64,000 bases of DNA, from positions 28,126-92,125 of the forward strand of contig CAMAUV010000010.1 in NCBI GenBank assembly GCA_945861415.1. The letters run 5' to 3'. The notes below the pieces were generated by a model. That model made no database searches. It was given only the letters and a program-made list of their open reading frames with translations, and was not told where the DNA came from. Within the stretch, counting starts at the first letter, position 1, and each line of letters starts with the position of its first letter. This DNA comes from Akkermansia muciniphila. Its GTDB lineage: Bacteria > Verrucomicrobiota > Verrucomicrobiia > Verrucomicrobiales > V1-33. The position numbers and the translations under genes are program-made. This document shows positions 17,559 through 29,857 of this stretch, one piece after another.

Positions 17559-20078
17559 TTAAAACAACTCGAGTTCCACCTGCCGTGTCGCGGGACCGTT
17601 CACTTCTTCGGCGCTGGCCGTTTTTTTCGCGCGCGGCTTCTTTAAGGCGGCGCCGGGGTCCTCTTGCGGCGGGGCGGGGGAGTCGAGCTGGTGGCTGCCG
17701 CCTTCGAGTCTGGCGAGGATTTGTTTGGCGCGCTCAATGATGGGCTGGGGAAGGCCGGCGAGGCGGGCAACTTGGATGCCGTAGCTTTTGTCGGCGGGGC
17801 CGGGGATGATTTTCCGCAGGAAGATGATGCGGTCGTTCCACTCGCGGACGGCGACGTTGGCGTTTCGGACGGCGGGGCGTTTGTCGCTGAGCGCGGTGAG
17901 TTCGTGGTAGTGCGTAGCGAAGATGGTGCGGCACTTCACTTCATCGTGGAGGTGCTCGGCAACGCTCCACGCGATGGCGAGGCCGTCGAAGGTCGCTGTG
18001 CCGCGCCCGATTTCATCAAGGATGACGAGGCTGCGGTCGGTGGCGTTGTTGAGGATGGCGGAGGTTTCGTTCATCTCGACCATGAAGGTGGACTGGCCGC
18101 GGGAGATGTCGTCGCTGGCGCCGACGCGGGTGAAGATGCGGTCTACGATGCCGATTTCCGCCTGGGCGGCGGGGATGAAGCTGCCGGTTTGCGCCATGAG
18201 GGTGAGCAGGGCGACTTGGCGGATGTAGGTGCTTTTGCCGGCCATGTTGGGGCCCGTGAGGATGATGAGGCGGTTCTCCTGCGGCTCGAGGAGGACGTCG
18301 TTGGGCACGAATTTCTCCTCGGTCAGGTTCTGGTCGAGCACAGGGTGGCGGCCATCTTTAATGTAGAGGGAATAGGAGTCGTTGAGGAGCGGGCGGCAGT
18401 AGTTGAAGAGACGCGCGGTTTCGGCGAGGCCGCAGAGCACGTCCACGACGGCGAGGGCTTCGGCGGCATCCTGGATAGCGTCCATGTGTTCGAGGACGCG
18501 GGTGCGCAGGCTTTGGAATTCCTCGAACTCGATGCGACGGGCGCGCTCATCGGCACCGAGGATTTTGTCCTCCATCTGTTTGAGTTCGGGGGTGATGTAG
18601 CGCTCGCCGTTGGCGGTGGTTTGCTTGCGGGTGTAGTCGAGGGGGACTTTGCCAAGGTTCGATTTGGTGATCTCGATGAAGTAGCCGAAGACGGCGTTGA
18701 ACTTCACTTTCAAGCTGCTGATGCCGGTGCGCTCGATCTCGCGGGTTTGCAGGTCGGCGATCCATTGTTTGCCGTCGGTGGAGGCGCGGCGGATTTCGTC
18801 CAACTCGGCGTGCCAGCCTTCGCGAAGGATGCCGCCGTCTTTGGTGGTGCCGGGCGGCTCGTCCACGATGGCGCGGGAGACGAGATCGGTGACTTCCGCG
18901 AAGTCGCGCAGGCGCGGACAGAGTTCGCTGGCGAGCGCGAGACCTTCGCCGAGGGCCTCGAGGTGGGCGCGGACGTTGGGGACTTCGCTCAGGGATTGGC
19001 CGAGCACGAGCATGTCGCGGGCATTGCCGGACTGGTTAAGCCGACCAAGCGCGCGCTCGACGTCGCGGATGTCCTTGAGCGTCTCGCGGCACTTGGTGAG
19101 GAGAAACGGCTGCGCGATGAGCGACTCGATTAGGTCCTGCCTTGCCCGCAGCGGCCCAAGTTCGCGCAGGGGATGGAGGATCCAGTCGCGCAGGCGGCGT
19201 GCGCCCATGGGCGTATTGGTGCGGTCGAGCGCGGAGAGGAGGGTGTGTTCCTGTCCGCTGCGACTGGTGACGAGGTCAAGGTTTGCTCGGCTTGCGGCGT
19301 CGATGAGGACGACTTTGTCATTCTCCGCGCGCTGTATGCGGCGGATGTGGGTGACGTTGCGGCGGAGGACGTCACGGAGGTAATAAAGGATTGCCCCCGC
19401 GCAGGAGGCTGCGGCTTTCATGCCGCCACAGCCGAAGCCGTCGAGTGACTGCACCTTAAAATGCTCCAGCAGGAGGTGATGCGCCTGATCGTAGTGAAAC
19501 GGCCACGGCTCGATGACCGTCGCGCCTTTGAGTGCGGCGAACTCGCCGGTCTGTTCGTCGCTGTGGAGCGTCTCCGCAGGCTGGAGGCGGCCGATTTCAT
19601 CCACCAGTTCCGCAATGTCCCCGAACTCAGCCAGCCGGCATTCGCCGGTGGTAAGGTCCACGCAGGCGAGGCCGAGGAGCTTGGCGCTGCTACGGTAGGC
19701 GGCGGCGACGTAGTTGTTCCGCCGCGTGTCCAGCATGTTCATGTCAATGACCGTGCCGGCGCTGATGACCTGGCTGATCTCTCGTTCCACTAGCTTGCCT
19801 GGGATTGGCGCGGTAGTTTGCTCAGCGATGGCGACGCGTTTTCCGGCGCGGATCAACCGGGAGATGTAGCCTTCTGCGGAGTGATAGGGCACGCCGCACA
19901 TGGGGATTTCATTGCGGCGGGTGAGCGATAGATTGAGGATGGAGGCAGCGACTTTGGCATCCTCGAAGAACATTTCGTAGAAGTCGCCGAGCCGGAAGAA
20001 CAGCAGCACGTCCTGCGGCAGCGAGCGCCGCAAGGCGTGGTATTGCTTCATCATTGGGGTCTGGCCTGCGTCGGACAT
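17559..20078 (-). CDS. mutS: DNA mismatch repair protein MutS
   Basis: The ATG at 20078 (MSDAGQTPMMKQYHALRR) gives 839 residues, normal for MutS1. The mismatch-wedging motif GDFYEMFFEDA lies at about 31-41. The connector, lever and clamp domains follow, then the ATPase: Walker A GPNMAGKSTYIRQ, the serine-rich SRGQSTFMVEM loop, Walker B LVILDEIGRGTATFDG and the ATHYHELT segment. The C-terminus ends in a Lys-rich linker and RQVELELF. MutS scans newly copied DNA for mismatches and recruits MutL, which is not in this window. The 38 extra residues of the track ORF are upstream of the conserved start and were dropped. Confidence 0.97.
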   Translation of the reverse strand: MSDAGQTPMMKQYHALRRSLPQDVLLFFRLGDFYEMFFEDAKVAASILNLSLTRRNEIPMCGVPYHSAEGYISRLIRAGKRVAIAEQTTAPIPGKLVEREISQVISAGTVIDMNMLDTRRNNYVAAAYRSSAKLLGLACVDLTTGECRLAEFGDIAELVDEIGRLQPAETLHSDEQTGEFAALKGATVIEPWPFHYDQAHHLLLEHFKVQSLDGFGCGGMKAAASCAGAILYYLRDVLRRNVTHIRRIQRAENDKVVLIDAASRANLDLVTSRSGQEHTLLSALDRTNTPMGARRLRDWILHPLRELGPLRARQDLIESLIAQPFLLTKCRETLKDIRDVERALGRLNQSGNARDMLVLGQSLSEVPNVRAHLEALGEGLALASELCPRLRDFAEVTDLVSRAIVDEPPGTTKDGGILREGWHAELDEIRRASTDGKQWIADLQTREIERTGISSLKVKFNAVFGYFIEITKSNLGKVPLDYTRKQTTANGERYITPELKQMEDKILGADERARRIEFEEFQSLRTRVLEHMDAIQDAAEALAVVDVLCGLAETARLFNYCRPLLNDSYSLYIKDGRHPVLDQNLTEEKFVPNDVLLEPQENRLIILTGPNMAGKSTYIRQVALLTLMAQTGSFIPAAQAEIGIVDRIFTRVGASDDISRGQSTFMVEMNETSAILNNATDRSLVILDEIGRGTATFDGLAIAWSVAEHLHDEVKCRTIFATHYHELTALSDKRPAVRNANVAVREWNDRIIFLRKIIPGPADKSYGIQVARLAGLPQPIIERAKQILARLEGGSHQLDSPAPPQEDPGAALKKPRAKKTASAEEVNGPATRQVELELF

Positions 20079-20192
20079 AATTGCGGTCCAGATAGACACG
20101 GGGCCCCACGAGCGCAAGACTTGAGAAAGATCACGAACCTCCATCCACAGAGGCACAGTTGGCCTGCGGAAGGGGCCGCGAAAAGGCTCCAA

Positions 20193-20560
20193 TGGCGGTT
20201 AGGCAGTCGAAGACGAAGGCGGAGCACCGGCATAGGAGGCCTTTAGTAACTTACTGGCCACGTGCGGCCTCGTTTACGGCAACTTTTTGGCAGCGTCATT
20301 TTGACTGTGGAATTCCGGGCTCAGTCTTCACAGTTCAAAATAGTCTTTTGGCTCGGGATGCCCTATTTTAGGCCTCGGCGAGGCCAGAAACGCCGCGGGA
20401 AAAGGGGCTAGGAGGTTAAAAAGGAGGGCATTGCAAAGATTCTGAACCGGAGGAGCAGAAAAAAGGAAAAAAGTGAAGAAATTAGTTGCGGGCTGAAATT
20501 CCTGTGTTAATGGCAAGGCGTCGCACGAAACAACGCGATCAGAGCGACAGAATTCATTAA
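20193..20560. other. Intergenic region upstream of the rRNA operon
   Basis: No gene could be supported. The composition shifts to AT-rich towards the rRNA operon. It should contain the mutS promoter at its left end and part of the rRNA promoter region at its right end. I could not fix a clear -35/-10 pair. Confidence 0.5.
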
Positions 20561-20564
20561 CCGA

Positions 20565-20600
20565 TTGTGGCAGTAATAGCCACAACCGGGTTTTTTGTCC
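20565..20600 (+). terminator. Terminator-like hairpin before the rRNA leader
   Basis: TTGTGGC-AGTAATA-GCCACAA forms a perfect 7-base stem and is followed by CCGGGTTTTTTG. It resembles a rho-independent terminator on the + strand, but no + strand gene lies upstream. It may insulate the rRNA promoter from read-through. Confidence 0.5.
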
Positions 20601-20694
20601 CCCTAAATCAAGAGTTCATTGAAAGAATCAGTTTAGTTTTACCATTGGTCTGACGATCTGTGGTAAAGTTTAAGGAAAGACTAATTTGTGCGCT

Positions 20695-20742
20695 GCGCGA
20701 TGCATAAGCTCGCGCGGTTTTTTTGCCGGAGTAAAATCCGGC
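20695..20742 (+). promoter_or_regulatory. Tandem hairpins in the 16S leader, terminator/attenuator-like
   Basis: GCGCGA-TGCATAAGC-TCGCGC is followed by GGTTTTTTT, a terminator shape. Immediately after comes a second hairpin, TGCCGGA-GTAAAA-TCCGGCA. Both sit about 80-125 bases before the 16S start, within the region expected to be transcribed as leader. If promoters lie upstream, read-through would need an antitermination complex; alternatively the promoter lies between this element and 16S. The structures are seen; the role is inferred. Confidence 0.45.
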
Positions 20743-20818
20743 ATCGTCAAATATTTCTTCTGAGCATTGCGATAACGAGCATTAATCATGCCGGAATCAA
20801 CATGTTTAGAATTCAATT

Positions 20819-22370
<1,552 letters not shown>

Positions 22371-22567
22371 TGGAGACAAAGAACTGCCGGCTGGATTAAC
22401 TACCCCCAGCCTATAATCGAGCAGTTCAGGTCGATACCGTAAGCTCTATGAGCACGGTATGGCAGCCAGTAATGACTGCCAAACCTTGCCGCACGGGCCG
22501 CACTCACGCAGTGCACATTTTAGTCTTTACTTTCCTCAAGCGTAACATGCCGTTCTTTACGGCAGCC

Positions 22568-22643
22568 GGGGGTTTAGCTCAGTTGGTAGAGCGCTAGCTT
22601 TGCAAGCTTGATGTCAGGAGTTCGAGTCTCCTAACCTCCACCA
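22568..22643 (+). tRNA. tRNA-Ala (anticodon TGC)
   Basis: A 76-nt cloverleaf: acceptor GGGGGTT pairs with AACCTCC with one G-U, the D arm is TAGCTCAGTTGGTAGAGC, the anticodon loop is TTTGCAA, and the T arm GGAGTTCGAGTCTCC is followed by an encoded CCA. It lies in the 16S-23S spacer. The anticodon stem has one T-T mismatch. It precedes tRNA-Ile, opposite to the common Ile-Ala order. Confidence 0.95.
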
Positions 22644-22713
22644 TTTTTTTGGAGGATGGGGCTCACCTGACTGGCGATCCCGCCCTCTCAACAAGCATGG
22701 TGTTTCAACACAT

Positions 22714-22790
22714 GGACCCATAGCTCAGTTGGTTAGAGCACCGCCTTGATAAGGCGGGGGTCGCAGGTTCGAGTCCTGCTGGGTCCACCA
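22714..22790 (+). tRNA. tRNA-Ile (anticodon GAT)
   Basis: A 77-nt cloverleaf: acceptor GGACCCA/TGGGTCC, D arm TAGCTCAGTTGGTTAGAGC, anticodon stem-loop CCGCCTTGATAAGGCGG with GAT, T arm CAGGTTCGAGTCCTG, and encoded CCA. It is the second tRNA in the rRNA spacer and is processed from the rRNA precursor. Confidence 0.97.
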
Positions 22791-22954
22791 TCTGGCAACC
22801 GTAAGAGGAAAACTGATTCACAAAGTGTCTTAGAACACGTTCATTGACATCTGCATACAGGGTAATAAGAAATACAAAGAATCTGGAGCCAAAAGGGCTT
22901 CACTCATATATTCTTAGGAAATACGGTAAATTTTTCCCTTTTTTGAGAAAGGGG

Positions 22955-25810
<2,856 letters not shown>

Positions 25811-25927
25811 CCCACTCAAATTCCTTAAGTATTTCCTCCTGTATGCAGATATCAGTGAACTGTTCACAAGTCACTTTAGACTTTCGGTCGCTATGGCCGG
25901 CAGGTTCCCGTCACTGTTGTGACTGGA

Positions 25928-26045
25928 ATCTGGTGACCATAGCGCAGTGGAACCACCCGTTCCCATCCCGAACACGGAAGTGAAACGCTGCAGCGCCAAT
26001 GGTAGTTTGACGATAGGTCATGCGAGAGTAGGACGTTGCCAGGTT
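25928..26045 (+). rRNA. rrf: 5S ribosomal RNA
   Basis: About 118 nt with the standard sequence blocks CCACCCGTTCCCATCCCGAACACGGAAGTGAAACGC and ATGCGAGAGTAGG. The terminal stem TCTGGTGAC pairs with GTTGCCAGG. It follows 23S by about 115 bases and closes the operon. Confidence 0.96.
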
Positions 26046-26047
26046 AT

Positions 26048-26089
26048 GAGCCTGCACTGCGAAAGCGGTGCAGGCTCTCTTTTTGTTTT
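26048..26089 (+). terminator. rRNA operon rho-independent terminator
   Basis: A perfect 10-base stem, GAGCCTGCAC with GTGCAGGCTC around TGCGAAAGCG, is followed by TCTTTTTGTTTT, three bases after 5S. This is the main terminator of the operon. Confidence 0.9.
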
Positions 26090-26236
26090 CGCGGCGCCTA
26101 GACCGCGCAATTCCTGATCTGGACCTTCGCCTATCCGTCAGAACTCAGTCGGAACGCTTGCCTGCCTAATCAAAGAACAGGCCGAACGATGATCTATTCC
26201 AATACCGCGAGGATCGCCACGCCCATCGTTTTCAGC

Positions 26237-26278
26237 AAAAAGCCCCGCCACAGGCCCTCTGTGGCGGGGTTTTTTTAT
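26237..26278. terminator. Bidirectional terminator
   Basis: AAAAAGCCCCGCCACA-GGCCCTC-TGTGGCGGGGTTTTTTT forms a GC-rich 11-base stem with an A-run before it and a T-run after it, so it can act on both strands. It lies 30 bases past the end of the minus-strand isomerase-like gene and is also a second stop for rRNA transcripts. Confidence 0.88.
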
Positions 26279-26306
26279 TTACAATTACCTTAGAGGCGAT
26301 AGAGCT

Positions 26307-27170
26307 TCAGTTAACCAAAGGAAGGAGGTTATCAATGCACCACTGACCGTTCTGGAGTGTGACACCATCCGGGTCCTCTACAGCAACGTGGGCCTCGTCT
26401 TCACAGATGATCCAGCCTTCATAATTACGCGCAACGAGCCACTCGGTGATTTTGTGGAAATCAAGTTTGCCGCTTCCCATTTGAGCCCACGGCTCAGGGC
26501 CGTTTCCGCTGAAGTCCTTGTAATGAATGTGATTAACCAGATGCTGCCATTTATTGAGGGTGGCAATGACGTCCATGCCGCCGCGAATAATGTGTCCGAC
26601 GTCGGGTGTCCAGCCAGTGACTTTGGGATCCAGGCTGCTAATCACCACGTCGTAATCTTCCTGCGTCCGGACAAGTGAGGAAGGGGGGCTGTTGGGGTGA
26701 TAGGAGCATTTCAACCCCGCATCGACCCCACGCTGGGAGACCCGATTGATGTTCCTGACAACATTTAGCCGGCGCCTTTGCAAGTCTTTCGTGCGACCGC
26801 TGGGGAGCGTTACGGTGCCGAGCATCGCGCCAGGGAAGTGCTTCAGAAGGTTAATGGTAAAGTCGGCGCATTCCAGTTCCGCCGGGGTCTCGTCTTCCCC
26901 GTCCCATGCACAAATCAGTGCGAGTCCGGCGAGGGTCATGTTGTGCTCCTGAAGGGTATCCTTCAACTTCATGGGATCGCAGAAGTCTCCGAGCCAGTAT
27001 TTACAGCAGCCAAGTGCGCTCTGGGAAATTTCAAGGACCATCGGCTCAATGCCGGTAAAGCCGGCGGCGGCCGCCACTTTGATCATGTGATCGAGCTTGT
27101 TGTCATAGCCTTTGCCGGTTCCCTGCATGAACCATGTATAGACTTCACTTCCAAATCGAATATTGCTCAT
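26307..27170 (-). CDS. Sugar phosphate isomerase/epimerase-like TIM barrel
   Basis: The 287-residue product fits the AP-endonuclease-2/xylose-isomerase-like barrel superfamily (IolE/IolI relatives). It has an early strand with GSEVYTWFMQG, AAAAGFTGIEPMV with the first likely metal-side Glu, and then LKCSYHPNSPPS, the motif VTGWTPDVGHIIRGG with Asp and His, HLVNHIHYKDF, and GWIICEDEA, giving the Glu/Asp/His/Glu set that binds the divalent metal. Members epimerise or isomerise sugars and cyclitols. It has no signal peptide and stands alone between a terminator and pheA. The exact substrate cannot be deduced. Confidence 0.85.
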   Translation of the reverse strand: MSNIRFGSEVYTWFMQGTGKGYDNKLDHMIKVAAAAGFTGIEPMVLEISQSALGCCKYWLGDFCDPMKLKDTLQEHNMTLAGLALICAWDGEDETPAELECADFTINLLKHFPGAMLGTVTLPSGRTKDLQRRRLNVVRNINRVSQRGVDAGLKCSYHPNSPPSSLVRTQEDYDVVISSLDPKVTGWTPDVGHIIRGGMDVIATLNKWQHLVNHIHYKDFSGNGPEPWAQMGSGKLDFHKITEWLVARNYEGWIICEDEAHVAVEDPDGVTLQNGQWCIDNLLPLVN

Positions 27171-27258
27171 AGGTTTAAGTTTAACGGGTGAGTTGTCATG
27201 GGATTGTGGATGGCTTTATCCGGTAGGCTGCGGGGTGACAAGTCCGGAGTTGCGGCGG

Positions 27259-28353
27259 TCAATCGGGCCAGAGAAAATCATCTGGATAAAACTTCCGCCG
27301 GAAGGCGTCGCGGTGCTGCGGATGTCGGTGCAGGAGCGGAGTATTGGGATAAGACCCAAGCAATATGCACGGGCGTTCATGTAACGGACGCGCCGTCAGG
27401 GGGCCATTGATTTCCGCTTCCGCTTCCGCTACCAAGGGGTCGTCGCAGTGTCCTTCAATCTCTGCAAAGAACAAGTATTCGAACGCCCGCTCAAGGCGCG
27501 GGTAGGGGTAGAGCACCGCGACGCTGATGCCGCGCTGGGCGAAAGCGCCAAGGGCGCGATGCATACTACCAGCGGTGTCCGGCAGGTTTAGAAGATAGCA
27601 TGTTTTCTGAATATGGTGGTCGCGCGTGCCGGTGACCTGCGCGAGTTGGTCTCGCTGAGTGACGACGATGCGATTTCCGGTCGGTAGAATGGATTCGGCT
27701 GGCCCCGGGCCAAGCACCCAAAAACGGGTCAGGCCGTGACTGTAGTCCGTGAGGCTATTGCTGTCCCAGTCGAGTCCCAGCAAATCCCGGGCTTGCTTGA
27801 GATTGACCTCACGAAGCGCATCACTGTTCGCCTCCAGAGCCTCATGGGAAGCCATGGCGGCGACGCTATCGTCTGCGAGCGCATCAATTACGCCCTGACC
27901 CGTGCTGAGGGCCGTGGTGATTTCTACGCCCGGCAGTGCTTTTTGAACGGCCGAGAGAAATCGTGAGCACTGGCGCAGCGCGCTGGCATGACTCGCAATA
28001 CGACGGATTTTAGTAAAGTCACCGCTGCGGCTCAGCAAAAGGTGACGGATAGGTAGTAATTCCTCCCAGCAAATAAACGGTCGGCGTTTTTGTTCGCTCT
28101 CAAAGAGGCGCTCAAGTTCCCGAATGGATTCTATGATAATGCCATCTAGAGTATTTTCGACCGCTATGACGCCGTAATCCACGGCGCCATCGGCCGCCGC
28201 CTGAATGATTTCTGCATGGGACTTCAGCGGCACAGATGTGCATGCTGAAATACCATTGGCTTTGCCGTGCAGATGCGCAGCAAAGCGCCGCGCAGCCGTG
28301 TAGCCGTTCGTGAGCCGGGCGGGAGCCAGAAAAGCGATGCGCGGGGCAGCCAT
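27259..28353 (-). CDS. pheA: Prephenate dehydratase, divergent
   Basis: The 364-residue protein carries the dehydratase lobes: GVIAVENTLDGIIIESIREL matches the usual PVENS-containing loop, ASHEALEAN matches the second lobe, and LTRFWVLG is the catalytic TRF motif. An ACT-like domain follows (LPDTAGSMHRALGAFAQRGISVAVLYPYP... FEYLFFAEIEGH), where phenylalanine normally binds for feedback control. No chorismate mutase domain is present. The enzyme would turn prephenate into phenylpyruvate. Substrate-loop residues differ from standard PheA (AVENTLDG for PVENSxEG), and a spacer of about 40 residues separates the domains, so an allied activity cannot be excluded. Confidence 0.85.
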   Translation of the reverse strand: MAAPRIAFLAPARLTNGYTAARRFAAHLHGKANGISACTSVPLKSHAEIIQAAADGAVDYGVIAVENTLDGIIIESIRELERLFESEQKRRPFICWEELLPIRHLLLSRSGDFTKIRRIASHASALRQCSRFLSAVQKALPGVEITTALSTGQGVIDALADDSVAAMASHEALEANSDALREVNLKQARDLLGLDWDSNSLTDYSHGLTRFWVLGPGPAESILPTGNRIVVTQRDQLAQVTGTRDHHIQKTCYLLNLPDTAGSMHRALGAFAQRGISVAVLYPYPRLERAFEYLFFAEIEGHCDDPLVAEAEAEINGPLTARPLHERPCILLGSYPNTPLLHRHPQHRDAFRRKFYPDDFLWPD

Positions 28354-28469
28354 GAGGAAGCGTCCCTACGCTCACATTTTACGGCGGCAAGCGAAGCTCC
28401 GCAGGAGCGCACGGGTCCCTACATGAGAGGTTGACGGGGAAGTCGTTGATCGACTCTTACGGCTATTAT

Positions 28470-29849
28470 ATGACTTGGCGTTTCCTCCCGCCCGCGCTGG
28501 CCCTTCTTTGTTTGTCTTCCTGCGGGGGCACCCGTCCGCAGATGCGATCGTCTTTGCCCGAAAAAGCCGCACCCGGCAGCACATGGGCGGCGCAGGACTC
28601 TAGCCACTCCATGGCTGAGCCAGTGGCATGGCTGGAGCAATTTGACGACGCCGCGATGCGAAGTGCAGTGCACGAAGCGATAAAATCCAATCCTGATCTC
28701 GCTTCGGCAGCTTCCCGCATGCGCCAGGCACGTATCCGTGAGGTGCGGGAGGGCGCAGCGCGTCTGCCATCAGTGAATTCCGGACTTCGAGCCGGAAACA
28801 ACGGAGCCGGTGCGGACAACTGGAACTTTGAAACCGATTACAGCCTGTCGCTTGATGTGGCATGGGAAGCCGATGTTTGGGCGCGGCTCCGTGACCGCAC
28901 TCAGGCCAGCGCGGCGGAGGCACAGGCTGCGGAGGCAGATTTTGCCGCAGCCCGGCTCTCTCTCGCCGCTAATGCGGCCCGCGCGTGGTGCAATCTTCTT
29001 GAGGCTGGCCAGCAGGTGAGCCTGGCAGAGCAGTCCGTCACTACATTCCGGAAAGGCTTGCAGACCGTGGACAGCAACTTCAACAAAGGCGTACCTAACG
29101 TCACTGCACTTGACGTCCGTCTGGCCCGCACAAGCCTTGCCAGCGGGGAAAGCAATCTGCAGAGCCGGTTGCGCGCCCGGGACGCCGCGCGCCGGAATCT
29201 GGAAGCGCTGTTAGGCCGTTATCCCGCCGGGGTGATTGATGTCGGCGGGAAGTTTCCTGCGCTGCGGCGTGAAGCGCCGGTAGGTCTGCCAGGTTCGCTG
29301 CTTCTGCGGCGTCCGGATATACAGGCCGCCGAGCGGCGTGTGGCTGCTGCTTTCTCTGCTGAGGCCGTGGCCCGCAAAGCCCTGCTCCCGTCCATAAGGC
29401 TGACGGGCGGTCTGCATACCGCATCGGGTGAACTGTCCAGCCTGCTGGATGAGCGCAAGCTGGTCGCCTCGCTCGCGCAATCCCTTGCGCAGCCGATCTT
29501 TGCCGGCGGAGCATTGAAAGCAGCGGTGCAGTTGAGCGAAGAACAGCGGAGAGAACTCGCTACTCGCTACGCAGCGACAGCGCTGGAGGCGTTTCGGGAA
29601 GTGGAGACAGCCCTTGCTGCCGAGCGCTACATTGCCGGACAAATCGCCGCGCAGGAGGTCTTCGTCCAAGAATCGGCGGAGGCCGAGCGTCTTGCGATGT
29701 CGCAGTATGAACGGGGCTTAACGGACATCCTCCGGGTGCTGGAAAGCCAGCGACGGGCCTTCGATTCCCGCAGCGGTCTGCTGCGCGCGCAGAATCAGTT
29801 GCTGCAGGCGCGAATCGACCTTTGCCTCGCCCTCGGAGGAGGATTTTGA
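28470..29849 (+). CDS. TolC/NodT-family outer-membrane efflux lipoprotein
   Basis: From MTWRFLPPALALLCLSSCGG the 459-residue product has a lipoprotein signal with the lipobox LSSC (Cys18). Two repeats of the outer-membrane efflux protein domain follow: long helices such as ASAASRMRQARIREVREGAARLP, FAAARLSLAANAARAWCNLLEAG and LARTSLASGESNLQSRLRARDAARRNLEALLGRYP, then LLLRRPDIQAAERRVAAA, a hallmark of NodT/OprM. It would form the trimeric exit duct of a tripartite pump. No RND pump or adaptor is adjacent. A ChrA-like transporter follows and may be cotranscribed. Confidence 0.92.
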   Translation: MTWRFLPPALALLCLSSCGGTRPQMRSSLPEKAAPGSTWAAQDSSHSMAEPVAWLEQFDDAAMRSAVHEAIKSNPDLASAASRMRQARIREVREGAARLPSVNSGLRAGNNGAGADNWNFETDYSLSLDVAWEADVWARLRDRTQASAAEAQAAEADFAAARLSLAANAARAWCNLLEAGQQVSLAEQSVTTFRKGLQTVDSNFNKGVPNVTALDVRLARTSLASGESNLQSRLRARDAARRNLEALLGRYPAGVIDVGGKFPALRREAPVGLPGSLLLRRPDIQAAERRVAAAFSAEAVARKALLPSIRLTGGLHTASGELSSLLDERKLVASLAQSLAQPIFAGGALKAAVQLSEEQRRELATRYAATALEAFREVETALAAERYIAGQIAAQEVFVQESAEAERLAMSQYERGLTDILRVLESQRRAFDSRSGLLRAQNQLLQARIDLCLALGGGF

Positions 29850-29857
29850 AAACCGTG
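29835..29857 (+). promoter_or_regulatory. Strong Shine-Dalgarno that decides the chrA-like start
   Basis: GGAGGAGGA at 29835-29843 lies 11 bases before an in-frame GTG at 29855 and 26 bases before the ATG at 29870. The spacing favours the GTG. The element overlaps the last codons of the TolC-like gene, pointing to translational coupling. Confidence 0.55.

Noticed and set aside
17664-19133. 489-residue plus ORF within mutS
   Set aside because: Gly/Val/Asp-rich shadow of the conserved MutS reading frame.
27163-27410. Small plus ORFs between the isomerase-like gene and pheA
   Set aside because: They overlap the pheA 3' end antisense and lack protein-like features.
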